Origin: CAZQXD01 sp964597315
Lineage (GTDB): Bacteria; Pseudomonadota; Gammaproteobacteria; Competibacterales; Competibacteraceae
Length of the DNA stretch: 20,166 nucleotides
Assembly (NCBI GenBank): GCA_964597315.1
Contig: CAZQXD010000072.1
Span: 1 to 20,166, forward strand
Reading direction: 5' to 3'
Shown in pieces: positions 1-8,621 of the stretch. The notes below the pieces were generated by a model that saw only the letters and a list, made by a program, of their open reading frames with translations, did no database searches and had not been told where the DNA came from. The translations under genes and the position numbers were made by a program. The first letter of the stretch is position 1; each line of letters opens with the position of its first letter.

Positions 1-901
1 ACAGGGGTTTGTCCTCGACCGGGCCGAACTTGGAAAAATCCTGAGCCGGGATGGCTGGAATCCCCGCGCCCCCCGCCGGAGCGCCGCCCGCCGGGGCAGA
101 AGCGGCTTTGGGCGCGCCACCCTTGAGGAAACCGGCCACATCGTCCTTGGTGATCCGGCCTTTATGGCCGCTGCCCGGCACTTGGCGCAGGTCCACTCCC
201 TGCTCACGGGCGATGCGCCGCACCGAGGGGCTGGCATGGACGCGGCTGAAGTCGGGTGCGGCGCCGGCTGGGGCGGCGGCGGCGGCCGGGGCGCTGGCCG
301 GGCTAGCCGCTGCTCCGGCGGCGGGTGCGGCAGTCGGCGCCGGGGAGGCGGCTCCGCCTTCTCCGGTTTCCAGCAGCAGAATCAGCGAGCCTTCGGAAAC
401 CGTATCCCCCACCTTGACTTTCAGCTCCTTGACCGTGCCGGCCTTGGGAGCGGGCACGTCCATGGACGCCTTATCGGATTCTAGGGTGACCAGGGCGTCC
501 TCGGCCTTGACCGTGTCGCCGGGCTTGACCAGCACCTCGATAACAGGCACGCCCTGGAAGTCGCCGATATCCGGCACTTTGATTTCCTCGACGCCACCAC
601 CACCACCACCGGCGGCGGGAGCCGGAGCGGCGGGCGCGGCGGCGGGCGCTTCGGCGTCGGCTCCGCCGGTCTCCAGGGTGCCGATCACCGTACCCTCGGA
701 AACCTTGTCTCCAAGCTTGACGGTGAGTGTCTTGACGGTTCCCTCCTCGGGGGCGGGAATGTCCATGGAGGCTTTATCGGACTCCAGGGTCAGCAGCGGG
801 TCTTCGGCCTTGACCGCGTCGCCGGGCTTGACCAGCACTTCAATGATTTCCACGTCTTTAAAGTCGCCGATGTCCGGCACCTTGATGTCTTTAATGGCCA
901 C
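1..901 (-). CDS. aceF: Pyruvate dehydrogenase E2 (dihydrolipoamide acetyltransferase), partial
   Basis: This is the acetyltransferase core subunit of the pyruvate dehydrogenase complex, which moves the acetyl group from E1 to CoA through swinging lipoyl arms in the cytoplasm. About 300 residues are present; the catalytic domain lies beyond the window edge. Two lipoyl domains are visible (about residues 1-77 and 103-180), each with the ESDKASM motif whose lysine (K43 and K144) is the lipoylation site. Ala/Pro/Gly-rich linkers follow each domain, including a six-glycine run. An E1/E3-binding domain (about residues 210-250, containing SPSVRRIAREQGVDL) comes next, then the DFSKFGPVED lead into the catalytic domain. 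E. coli AceF has three lipoyl domains; this has two. The start is GTG at 901, preceded by GGAGG nine bases upstream, and lies 17 bases after the aceE stop, so the two genes are co-transcribed. Confidence 0.95.
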   Translation of the reverse strand, partial: MAIKDIKVPDIGDFKDVEIIEVLVKPGDAVKAEDPLLTLESDKASMDIPAPEEGTVKTLTVKLGDKVSEGTVIGTLETGGADAEAPAAAPAAPAPAAGGGGGGVEEIKVPDIGDFQGVPVIEVLVKPGDTVKAEDALVTLESDKASMDVPAPKAGTVKELKVKVGDTVSEGSLILLLETGEGGAASPAPTAAPAAGAAASPASAPAAAAAPAGAAPDFSRVHASPSVRRIAREQGVDLRQVPGSGHKGRITKDDVAGFLKGGAPKAASAPAGGAPAGGAGIPAIPAQDFSKFGPVEDKPL

Positions 902-918
902 TAGAGTTGTCCTCCGGC

Positions 919-3582
919 TCAGGCGTACAGGGGGTTGGTCTTGTCAGCGTCGATATCGTATTTGGCGATAGCCTCCACGACTTTGGCCGGTTTGACCTTA
1001 CCCTCGTCGGCCAAGGCCTTGAGGGCGGCCACGACGACGTGGTGGCGGTCCACTTCGAAGTGCCGGCGCAAGGCTTGGCGGCTGTCGGAGCGCCCAAACC
1101 CGTCGGTGCCCAGCACCTCGTATCGGCGGGATATAAAGGGGCGGATCTGTTCGGCGAACAGCCGAATATAGTCGGTGGCGGCGACCACCGGCCCCTCGGT
1201 TCCATCCAGGCACTGCTCCACATAACTCTGGCGTGGTTTGTCCTTGGGATGGAGCCGGTTCCAGCGCGCCGTCGCCTGGCCGTCCCGGGCCAGTTCGTTG
1301 AAGCTGGGGCAACTCCAGACGTCCGCCGCCACTCCCCAGTCTTCGCGCAGTAGGTCCACCGCCGCGATCACTTCGTTAAGGATGCTGCCACAGCCCATGA
1401 GTTGCACCCGGGGACCCTTGCCCTCGGCTTGGCTGAAGCGGTACATCCCCTTGATGATGCCCTCCTCGGCGCCCTCGGGCAGGGCGGGGTGGCTGTAGTT
1501 CTCGTTCAAGGTGGTGAGGTAGTAGAAGACGTTTTCCTGGTCTTCGTACATGCGTTTGAGTCCATCCCGGAAGATCACCGCCACTTCGTAGTGGAAGGTG
1601 GGGTCGTAGGCTATGCAGTTGGGGATGAACTGGGCGAACAACTGGCTGTGGCCATCCTGGTGCTGTAGCCCTTCGCCGTTGAGTGTGGTGCGCCCCGATG
1701 TGCCGCCAATGAGAAAGCCCCGAGCCAGCATGTCGCCCGCCGCCCAGGCCAGGTCGCCTACACGCTGGAAGCCGAACATGGAGTAGTAGATATACACCGG
1801 GATGATGCTCACCCCGTGGTTGCTATAGGAGGTGGCCGCAGCGATCCACGAGGACATGGCCCCGTCTTCGTTGATGCCTTCCTGGAGAATCTGGCCTTTC
1901 TGATCCTCCCGGTAGGGCATGATCTCCTCGGCGTCCATGGGCACGTACTTCTGACCCTCGTGGGCATAGATGCCGATTTGGCGGAACATGCCTTCCATGC
2001 CGAAGGTACGGGACTCGTCGGCCACGATAGGCGTCAGCCGCGGTCCCAGGGTCTTGTCCCGGGCCAGGGCCACCATGATCCGCACCACGGCCATGGTGGT
2101 GGACATGGTACGCTCCCCGGTGGCGCCGAGTACTTGCTTGAACATCTCCAGGGGCGGGGCCGGCAGCTTGTCGCCGTTCCGCTGGCGCTGGGGCAGATAA
2201 CCGCCCAGGGCCTGGCGCTGCTGGCGGAGATACTGCATCTCGGGACTGTCCTCGGGGGGCTTGAAGAAGCTGGCTTTTCTGGCCAGTTCCTCGGAGATGG
2301 GCAGGTTGAAACGCTTCTGGAAGTACACCAGGTTGTCTTCGCCCAGCTTTTTTTTCTGGTGGGTGATGTTCTGGCCCTCACCCGCCAGCCCCATGCCGTA
2401 GCCTTTGACGGTCTTCATCAGCAGCACCACGGGCTGTTCCGGGGTGTTCACGGCCTCGTGGTAGGCGGCGTAGACTTTTTGGGGGTCGTGGCCGCCGCGT
2501 ATCAGCTTGTAGTAGATCTCATCGTCCGACAGGTGGGCGACCATCTCCTTGAGTTCGGGGTATTTGCCGAAGAAATGCTCGCGGATATAACCGCCGCCCT
2601 TGGCTTTGAAGTTCTGGTACTCGCCGTCGATGCACTCTTCCATGCGTTTGCGTAGCAGGCCCTTGGTATCCTTGGCCAGCAATTCGTCCCAGCCCGAACC
2701 CCACAGGCATTTGATCACCCGCCAGCCCGCGCCCCGGAAGTTGCCTTCCAGTTCCTGAACGATCTTGCTGTTGCCCCGCACCGGCCCGTCCAGGCGCTGG
2801 AGGTTGCAGTTGATCACAAAGGTCAGATTATCCAGCTTCTCGCGGGCCGCCAGGGCGATGGCCCCTTGGGATTGGGGTTCGTCCATCTCGCCATCGCCCA
2901 GAAACGCCCAGACCCGGCGGTTGGCGGTATCGGCCAGACCCCGGTTGTGGAGGTATTTCATGAACCGGGCCTGGTAGATGGCCATGATGGGTCCCAGACC
3001 CATGGACACGGTGGAGACTTGCCAGAAATCCGGCATCAGATAGGGATGGGGATAGGAGCTGATGCCCTTGCCGTCCACTTCCAGGCGAAAGTTCTCCAAT
3101 TGCTCGTCGGTCAGCCGCCCTTCCAGGTAGGCACGGGAGTAAATCCCCGGGGCGCAATGGCCCTGAACATAGATGATGTCGCCGCCGTGGTTCTCGGTGG
3201 GGGCATGCCAGAAGTGATTGAAGCCTATTTCGTACATCACCGCCGAGGACTGGAAGCTGGCGATATGGCCTCCCGGCTCAGCCGGATTCTTATTGGCCCG
3301 CACCACCATGGCCATGGCGTTCCAGCGGATATAGGCGGTCAGCCGCTGTTGCAGTTCCATATCCCCCGGCAGCTTGGCTTCTTTGTGGGGCGGGATAGTG
3401 TTCAGATACGGTGTTCTGGAGGTGTTCGGCGGCTCGACGCCGGCCAGATACGCCTGCTCTACGCTCTTGTTCAGCAGATACCGAGCCCGCTCGGGCCCTA
3501 TCCGCTCCACCACCACATCAATGGCCTCCTGCCACTCTTGAGTTTCTTGGGGGTCTACATCGGGGTAGTTGTCTACGGCCAT
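919..3582 (-). CDS. aceE: Pyruvate dehydrogenase E1 component, homodimeric type
   Basis: This thiamine-diphosphate enzyme decarboxylates pyruvate and acetylates the lipoyl groups of AceF, linking glycolysis to the TCA cycle in the cytoplasm. The product is 887 residues, the same length as E. coli AceE. The thiamine-diphosphate/Mg motif starts at GDGEMDEP (about residues 229-236) and ends near the INCNLQRLDGP stretch (about 257-267). Other typical AceE segments are NHFWHAPTENHGGD near the N-terminus, KGYGMGLAGEGQNITHQ in the middle, and a central YREDQKGQILQEGINEDGA segment. The ATG at 3582 has a GGGAGG ribosome-binding site just upstream (3588-3593 on the complementary strand). aceF follows with a 17-base gap; lpd may lie further on but is outside the window. 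No complete PdhR-type operator was recognised upstream. Confidence 0.98.
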   Translation of the reverse strand: MAVDNYPDVDPQETQEWQEAIDVVVERIGPERARYLLNKSVEQAYLAGVEPPNTSRTPYLNTIPPHKEAKLPGDMELQQRLTAYIRWNAMAMVVRANKNPAEPGGHIASFQSSAVMYEIGFNHFWHAPTENHGGDIIYVQGHCAPGIYSRAYLEGRLTDEQLENFRLEVDGKGISSYPHPYLMPDFWQVSTVSMGLGPIMAIYQARFMKYLHNRGLADTANRRVWAFLGDGEMDEPQSQGAIALAAREKLDNLTFVINCNLQRLDGPVRGNSKIVQELEGNFRGAGWRVIKCLWGSGWDELLAKDTKGLLRKRMEECIDGEYQNFKAKGGGYIREHFFGKYPELKEMVAHLSDDEIYYKLIRGGHDPQKVYAAYHEAVNTPEQPVVLLMKTVKGYGMGLAGEGQNITHQKKKLGEDNLVYFQKRFNLPISEELARKASFFKPPEDSPEMQYLRQQRQALGGYLPQRQRNGDKLPAPPLEMFKQVLGATGERTMSTTMAVVRIMVALARDKTLGPRLTPIVADESRTFGMEGMFRQIGIYAHEGQKYVPMDAEEIMPYREDQKGQILQEGINEDGAMSSWIAAATSYSNHGVSIIPVYIYYSMFGFQRVGDLAWAAGDMLARGFLIGGTSGRTTLNGEGLQHQDGHSQLFAQFIPNCIAYDPTFHYEVAVIFRDGLKRMYEDQENVFYYLTTLNENYSHPALPEGAEEGIIKGMYRFSQAEGKGPRVQLMGCGSILNEVIAAVDLLREDWGVAADVWSCPSFNELARDGQATARWNRLHPKDKPRQSYVEQCLDGTEGPVVAATDYIRLFAEQIRPFISRRYEVLGTDGFGRSDSRQALRRHFEVDRHHVVVAALKALADEGKVKPAKVVEAIAKYDIDADKTNPLYA

Positions 3583-4146
3583 GGGGTTCCTCCCTAGGAT
3601 TTAAGAGGTTTTGTGAGTGTTGGTTGATGTCCGAAAAAGCATCGCTGCCCTGTAGAATCCATTGTCCGGCCCGGTCGGGAACCGATACGGGTCTCCAGTC
3701 AGTGTCTTCAACGTCGTGTCGCGGGCGCGGTGGCGTGAAGCCTACCGTGGACGGTGGCCGCCGACCCGGTGTTCGCTTCGGAGCCGGACTGGTTTAAATA
3801 CGCGACACGATGGTTTTGCATGGATCAAATATTGTTTTCGTTTTCACGCGACATGTTCATATCTCCCTGGTGGTAGGGGCCAGATCCCATGTGGTTCTTA
3901 TGGTGTCCCCCGGGATTGAGAAAGGAGACAGCGAGCCGTTTAGAGCGGTCATAGCACCCATGGTGCAAGGATAGTTTGATTTCCTGAATTTGCTGATGAA
4001 AGTGTCTGGATTACTCATCTTGAAGTCGATACGAAACCGTGACTGTTGGAACCCGAAGCGTCATCTATGGGTCATTGTTGATTTTCAAGCACGTCCAGGG
4101 ACAGCGTAGTACAGTGTGTCCGGCGATCTGGCGCTCGGTGGTTATC
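3583..4146. other. Divergent spacer between aceE and the S8 protease
   Basis: This 564-base stretch separates the divergent aceE and protease genes. Short open frames occur, but none has a convincing ribosome-binding site or a recognisable product. An open extension of the protease frame reaches back to GTG 4039, but the signal peptide argues for a start at 4147. A small perfect inverted repeat, ACCGT-gg-ACGGT, sits at 3744-3755, and an imperfect palindrome around GCACCCATGGTGC at 3955-3967. Both promoters must lie here, but no confident -35/-10 pair was found for either direction. The part from about 3790 onward is visibly more AT-rich than the flanking genes. Confidence 0.5.
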
Positions 4147-6600
4147 ATGCCATTATTGGTTCTGAGAATTTCATATAAATATTTGTTTTTAATATTAATT
4201 GTGGGTATCGTCGGGGGTGTTGGCGGGCCGTCGTCGGCGCTGGGAGACGAGGCCTTGGTCAAAGCGCCGAGCAAGCCTGCTCATCCCCGGATCGAGCAGC
4301 GCCTACAACGATTGCTGCGCTATGAGCCTGGGGCGACGATTCAACAGCCTCTCCAGGCCAGCGGGTGGCTTCAGGTGATTCTCCTCTACAGCGGGCCGGT
4401 CACCGCCGCCGACCGCGAGGCGCTGGAAACCCTAGGCGGCAAGGTGCAACTGACCTTGGGCAGCCAGTTGCAGGCTTTGCTCCCTTCCGACCGGGTGACG
4501 GCCGCTGCGGACCTGCCCCGAGTGCAGCATATCCGCCTGCCACAACAGGCTCGGCCCAAGCGGGTGGGGGAAGGTCGGGCCGCCCTGGAGGCCGACCGGT
4601 TGCTAGCCAGCGGGGTGGATGGTTCCGGGGTCGGGGTGGCGGTGTTGGATGTGGGTTTCGCAGGCTACCGCAACCTGCTGGGCAGCGAACTGCCGACGGT
4701 CGTACAAACCAGGAGTTTCAATTTCAGCGGGGGCCTGGAGTCCACAGAGCACGGCACGGCGGTGGCCGAGATTATCCACGATATGGCTCCTGGGGCGGAC
4801 TTGACCCTGGTGGCTTTCGGCAACGATCTGGAATACTTGGCGGCCCTGGACTGGCTCGAGGAGGCGGGTATCCCTATCGTTTCGGCGTCCATCGGCTTTG
4901 ACAATATCAATTCTCTGGACGGCACGGGGCCTCTGGCCAGGGCGGCCAGTCGCCTTTACGAGCAAGCGGACGTTCTCTATATCAATGCCGTCGGCAACGA
5001 GCAGCAAAGCTACTGGACCGGGCGTTTTACCGATACCGACAGGGATGGCTTCCATGAGTTCGCCGCCGGCGACCAGACCCTGTCCGTAAGCTGGAATGCC
5101 GGCGAAACGCTGTCCCTGAAGCTGAACTGGGACGACTGGGGGGATGATCCAGACCTTCCAGAGGCGGATCAGGACTACGATTTGTATGTGTGGTGCCCGG
5201 ACACAGCGGTGTTGACGCCCGACACCGCCTGCCTCAGCAGCAACGATTTTCAGGAGGGCCAGCCCGGCCACGCGCCTTTTGAGGAAATCACCCGCCTGAT
5301 TCTGTTTGGCGGTGTATTTCAGGTGGGTATCCAGCGGTTCACTCCGGGTCAGGCCAACCATCGGTTGCGGCTGTTGGTCCAGTCTTGCACTGCCGGCGGC
5401 TGCGACAAGGCTCCCATGGAATATCAGACACCCTCGGCCACCCTGGCCCACCCGGCGGAAGGTCTAGGGGTATTGGCGGTGGGTGCTTTTGATGTGGCCC
5501 AGGGGGGCTACGAGGATTTTTCTTCTCAAGGCCCCACCTGGGACGGGCGCATCAAGCCCGATCTGGCCGGTCCCGTCAACGTGACTTCGGTGGTCTTCGG
5601 CAATCGGCTTTTTTCGGGCACCTCGGCCGCCGCCCCCCATGTGGCTGGCCTGGCCGCCCTGCTCAAAGCCCAGGACCCCCGCCGTGATGCCCAGCAGTTG
5701 CGCCATCTGCTGCTGGCCACCAGCCTGGATCAGGACAGCCTGGGCAAGGACAATCTCTGGGGCGCCGGCAAGGTCCGAGGCGGCGCCTTGGCCGACAAGC
5801 CCAAGCTGTCCCCCTTGTCCGGCCATTGGTATGATCCCGGTCAGGACGGTCACGGTTTTTTCATGGATATTCAGGGCGATACTGTTGTGGCCGCCTGGTA
5901 TGTCTATGATCGGACTGGCGTACCCCTGTGGCTGCTGGCCGTACTCACCCGCCAAGAGGGGGAGCGTTTCCAGGGCGAACCGCGTAGCTTCCGGGGACCG
6001 ATTCCGACAACGCCTCTGAGCGCATTGTTCGACGCCGAGGGCGGCACCCGGGACTCCCAGTCGGTGGGCGTCCTGACGGTGACGTTTACCGAAACCCATC
6101 GGGCCAGCGCCGAACTGGACTTGAGGGGCGACAATCTCACGGCGCCCCTGCGCGAAACCCTGCAACTCCAGCGCCTGGCCTTCGACGGGGTAGCCGATGA
6201 CCTGGACGGCGCAACCCCCTACTTGGACAGCCGCTTCGGACTATGGGGCAATGAGGACCAGAATGGCCATGGGTTTTTTATCGACGTGCAAAACCAGACC
6301 GTGGTCATGGCTTGGTACATTTACGACCCCCAAACCGGTGACCCGTTTTGGGTGTTGGCGGTGGGAGACTTGCAAGACGGGGTACGGGCCACCGCCCAGG
6401 CGTATGTCTATACGGGGCCGGCGCTGATCGATGGCCTGTCACTGGCCGAGGCGTTCGCGACCGATGGCGGATCGGCGGTCACGGCCGAGGCGGCGGGTAC
6501 GGTGGATATTACTTTTCATGACCACCGCACCGCCACGGTGGTGCTGAATCAGGTGCTGGGACTGACCGATACCATTGAGTTGCGGCGGTTTGAGTTCTGA
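4147..6600 (+). CDS. Secreted subtilisin-like serine protease (S8 family)
   Basis: This is a predicted exported endopeptidase of 817 residues. The start ATG 4147 gives a classical signal peptide (MPLLVLRISYKYLF followed by a Leu/Ile/Val/Gly core, cleavage near SSALG); the frame is open back to GTG 4039, but that would bury the signal. A propeptide-like region (about residues 40-130) precedes the catalytic domain. The triad is visible: Asp in VAVLDVGF (codon 4648), His in STEHGTAVA (codon 4750) and Ser in FSGTSAAAPHVAGL (codon 5623). The oxyanion Asn lies in INAVGNE (codon 4996). About 200 residues between this Asn and the Ser form an insertion with acidic segments such as DTDRDGFHEF, possibly a beta-sandwich or calcium-binding domain. 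The C-terminus carries two repeats. It stands alone: aceE is divergent and glmS convergent. Its substrate is unknown. Confidence 0.9.
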   Translation: MPLLVLRISYKYLFLILIVGIVGGVGGPSSALGDEALVKAPSKPAHPRIEQRLQRLLRYEPGATIQQPLQASGWLQVILLYSGPVTAADREALETLGGKVQLTLGSQLQALLPSDRVTAAADLPRVQHIRLPQQARPKRVGEGRAALEADRLLASGVDGSGVGVAVLDVGFAGYRNLLGSELPTVVQTRSFNFSGGLESTEHGTAVAEIIHDMAPGADLTLVAFGNDLEYLAALDWLEEAGIPIVSASIGFDNINSLDGTGPLARAASRLYEQADVLYINAVGNEQQSYWTGRFTDTDRDGFHEFAAGDQTLSVSWNAGETLSLKLNWDDWGDDPDLPEADQDYDLYVWCPDTAVLTPDTACLSSNDFQEGQPGHAPFEEITRLILFGGVFQVGIQRFTPGQANHRLRLLVQSCTAGGCDKAPMEYQTPSATLAHPAEGLGVLAVGAFDVAQGGYEDFSSQGPTWDGRIKPDLAGPVNVTSVVFGNRLFSGTSAAAPHVAGLAALLKAQDPRRDAQQLRHLLLATSLDQDSLGKDNLWGAGKVRGGALADKPKLSPLSGHWYDPGQDGHGFFMDIQGDTVVAAWYVYDRTGVPLWLLAVLTRQEGERFQGEPRSFRGPIPTTPLSALFDAEGGTRDSQSVGVLTVTFTETHRASAELDLRGDNLTAPLRETLQLQRLAFDGVADDLDGATPYLDSRFGLWGNEDQNGHGFFIDVQNQTVVMAWYIYDPQTGDPFWVLAVGDLQDGVRATAQAYVYTGPALIDGLSLAEAFATDGGSAVTAEAAGTVDITFHDHRTATVVLNQVLGLTDTIELRRFEF
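5818..6597 (+). repeat. Tandem C-terminal protein repeat within the S8 protease
   Basis: Two related units of about 120 residues lie in tandem, roughly 5818-6180 and 6229-6597. Shared signatures are GHWYDPGQDGHGFFMDI versus GLWGNEDQNGHGFFIDV, then VVAAWYVYDRTGVPLWLLAV versus VVMAWYIYDPQTGDPFWVLA. Each unit ends in a threonine/valine-rich strand pattern closed by LQLQRLAF or IELRRFEF. The pattern suggests beta-rich appended domains acting on the cell surface or in secretion. The function is not known to me. The similarity is at protein level, not DNA level. Confidence 0.85.
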
Positions 6601-6699
6601 ACAAAACCCGGTGCGCCGGGGTAGAGCGGCCGGATCGGGGGTGCAGACCGCTCCCACCGCCCCGGCTGTTTACTAAGACCCGAGAATTGGCCTAGGTAC

Positions 6700-6729
6700 G
6701 CCTGCCCCGCCGTTCGAGGCGGGGCAGGC
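6700..6729. terminator. Strong hairpin between convergent genes
   Basis: A perfect 12-bp inverted repeat, GCCTGCCCCGCC and GGCGGGGCAGGC, is separated by a six-base loop (GTTCGA). It lies 100 bases after the protease stop and 18 bases before the 3' end of glmS, so it could form in both transcripts. Neither side has a T-run, so it is not a textbook intrinsic terminator. It may act with Rho or protect mRNA 3' ends. Weaker inverted repeats precede it: CCCGG/CCGGG at 6607-6620 and GAGCGG/CCGCTC at 6624-6653. Confidence 0.6.
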
Positions 6730-6747
6730 CAGCCTGGAGGGTCGGGC

Positions 6748-8583
6748 TTATTCCACCGTCACCGACTTGGCCAGGTTGCGGGGTTGGTCCACATCGGTAC
6801 CCTTGAGTACCGCCACATGGTAGGCCAGCAACTGCATGGGCACGGTGAAGATGATCGGCGCGATGGAGTTGGCCACCCCGGCGCCCAGGGACAGCACCTG
6901 GGTGTGTTCGGCCATGGGACCGGCCTTCACATCCCGGTCAGCGAACAGAAACAGCTCACCGCCCCTAGCCCGGACTTCCTGGATATTGGACAGGAGTTTT
7001 TCCAGCAGACCGTTGCGGGGCAGTACGCAAACCACGGGCATGTCTGCGTCCACCAGGGCCAGGGGGCCGTGCTTGAGTTCACCAGCCGGATAAGCCTCCG
7101 CGTGGATATAGGAAATTTCCTTGAGCTTCAAGGCGCCTTCCATGGCCACCGGATATTGGGTGCCCCGACCCAGGAACAGGGCATGGTGCTTATCGGCGAA
7201 CCGTTCGGCGGTCTGTTCGATGGTCTCGTTGAGGCCCAGCACGTCTTCCAGCAGGCGGGGGGCGCTTTCCAGTTCCCGCACCAGTTCAGTTTCCCGGGCG
7301 GCGGACAGGCCGTGACGCCGACCTAGGGCCAGGGCCAGCAAGCGCAGAGCGGTCAACTGGGTGGTGAAGGCTTTGGTGGAGGCGACGCCGATCTCCCGAC
7401 CGGCGCGGGTCATCAGGGTCAGGGTGGACTCCCGCACCAGGGAGCTTTCCGGGACATTGCAGATGCCCAGGGACGATAGGCAGCCCCGGCGCTTGGCCTC
7501 ACGAAGGGCCGCCAGGGTATCGGCGGTCTCTCCAGATTGGGAGATGCTCACGAACAGGGTGCCCGGGGGCATGACTCCCTCCCGATAGCGGTACTCGCTG
7601 GCCACCTCCACCAGGCAGGGAATCCCCAATTCCTCCAGCCAGTAGCGGGCCACCAGCCCAGCGTGGTAGCTGGTGCCACAGGCCACGATATGGACATTGC
7701 GGACCTGATCAAAGACCCCGGCGGCCTCGGGACCGAAGCAACCCTCCAAGAGCCGACCCTGGTGAATCCGGCCCTCCAGGGTGTCGGCCACGGCCTTGGG
7801 CTGCTCGAAGATCTCCTTGAGCATGTAATGCCGGTAGTGGCCCTTGTCGGTCATGGCTGCGGACAGTTCGGAGCGGGCCACCGGGCGTTCCACCGGGCGA
7901 CCGTCCTGATCATAGATCCGAAAGCCTTCCCGGCTCAGGTCGGCCATGTCGCCTTCTTCTAGGAACACAAAGCGTTGGGTGACCGGTATCAGGGCGAAGG
8001 TGTCGGAGGCGATGAAATGCTCGCCGATGCCGATGCCGATCACCAGCGGGCTGCCCACCCGGGCCGCCACCAGTCGGCCGGGTTCACGGCGGCTCACCAC
8101 CCCCAGGCTATAGGCGCCGGTGAGCCGGGTCACGGCTTTTTGCAGGGCGGCCAGCAGGTCGTTCTCCTGGCGCAGATACAGATCCACGAGGTGGGCGATG
8201 ACTTCGGTGTCGGTGTCCGACTCGAAGGTGTAACCCTCCTCACGCAGCCATTCCCGCAACTCATTATGGTTCTCGATGATGCCGTTATGGACCACGGCCA
8301 CCTCGTCGCCACTCAGGTGGGGATGGGCGTTGCGCTCGCAAGGCTCGCCGTGGGTGGCCCAGCGAGTGTGGGCGATGCCCAGATGGCCCCCAATAGGTGT
8401 GGCCTCCAGGGCGTCCTCCAGGGCCTTGACCTTGCCCGCCGAGCGCAGCCGCCGTAGCCGCTCATCGGAGTCCAACACGGCGATGCCCGCCGAGTCGTAG
8501 CCCCGGTATTCCAGCCGCTTAAGGCCCTCGATGAGAATGGGGGTGATATTACGTTCCGCGATGGCGCCGACGATTCCACACAT
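6748..8583 (-). CDS. glmS: Glutamine-fructose-6-phosphate aminotransferase (isomerizing)
   Basis: GlmS makes glucosamine-6-phosphate from fructose-6-phosphate and glutamine, the first step to UDP-N-acetylglucosamine for peptidoglycan and LPS. It acts in the cytoplasm. The 611 residues match the family (E. coli 609). The N-terminal glutaminase domain begins MCGIVGA, with Cys2 as the nucleophile, and contains HTRWATHGEP and HNGIIENHNELR. Two SIS sugar-isomerase domains follow; ACGTSYHAG and SISQSGETADTL mark the first, and EAYPAGELKHGPLAL lies in the second. The C-terminus is the conserved AKSVTVE, with the lysine of the isomerase site. ATG 8583 has AGGA seven bases upstream. It follows galU on the same strand after 194 bases, a gap large enough for its own promoter. 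No glmS ribozyme was recognised upstream. Confidence 0.98.
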   Translation of the reverse strand: MCGIVGAIAERNITPILIEGLKRLEYRGYDSAGIAVLDSDERLRRLRSAGKVKALEDALEATPIGGHLGIAHTRWATHGEPCERNAHPHLSGDEVAVVHNGIIENHNELREWLREEGYTFESDTDTEVIAHLVDLYLRQENDLLAALQKAVTRLTGAYSLGVVSRREPGRLVAARVGSPLVIGIGIGEHFIASDTFALIPVTQRFVFLEEGDMADLSREGFRIYDQDGRPVERPVARSELSAAMTDKGHYRHYMLKEIFEQPKAVADTLEGRIHQGRLLEGCFGPEAAGVFDQVRNVHIVACGTSYHAGLVARYWLEELGIPCLVEVASEYRYREGVMPPGTLFVSISQSGETADTLAALREAKRRGCLSSLGICNVPESSLVRESTLTLMTRAGREIGVASTKAFTTQLTALRLLALALGRRHGLSAARETELVRELESAPRLLEDVLGLNETIEQTAERFADKHHALFLGRGTQYPVAMEGALKLKEISYIHAEAYPAGELKHGPLALVDADMPVVCVLPRNGLLEKLLSNIQEVRARGGELFLFADRDVKAGPMAEHTQVLSLGAGVANSIAPIIFTVPMQLLAYHVAVLKGTDVDQPRNLAKSVTVE

Positions 8584-8621
8584 AAGACGTTCCTGACTCG
8601 CTGTTCCAGAAGATTAACCGT

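Noticed and set aside
3583..3640. PdhR operator upstream of aceE
   Set aside because: Only a TTGGT half-site is present; the matching ACCAA half at proper spacing is missing.
4603..5451. Long open frame (282 codons) on the minus strand inside the protease gene
   Set aside because: It is antisense to a gene with all catalytic motifs in the plus frame, has no recognisable product and is expected by chance in GC-rich DNA. Similar antisense frames in aceE, glmS and nqrF were rejected for the same reason.
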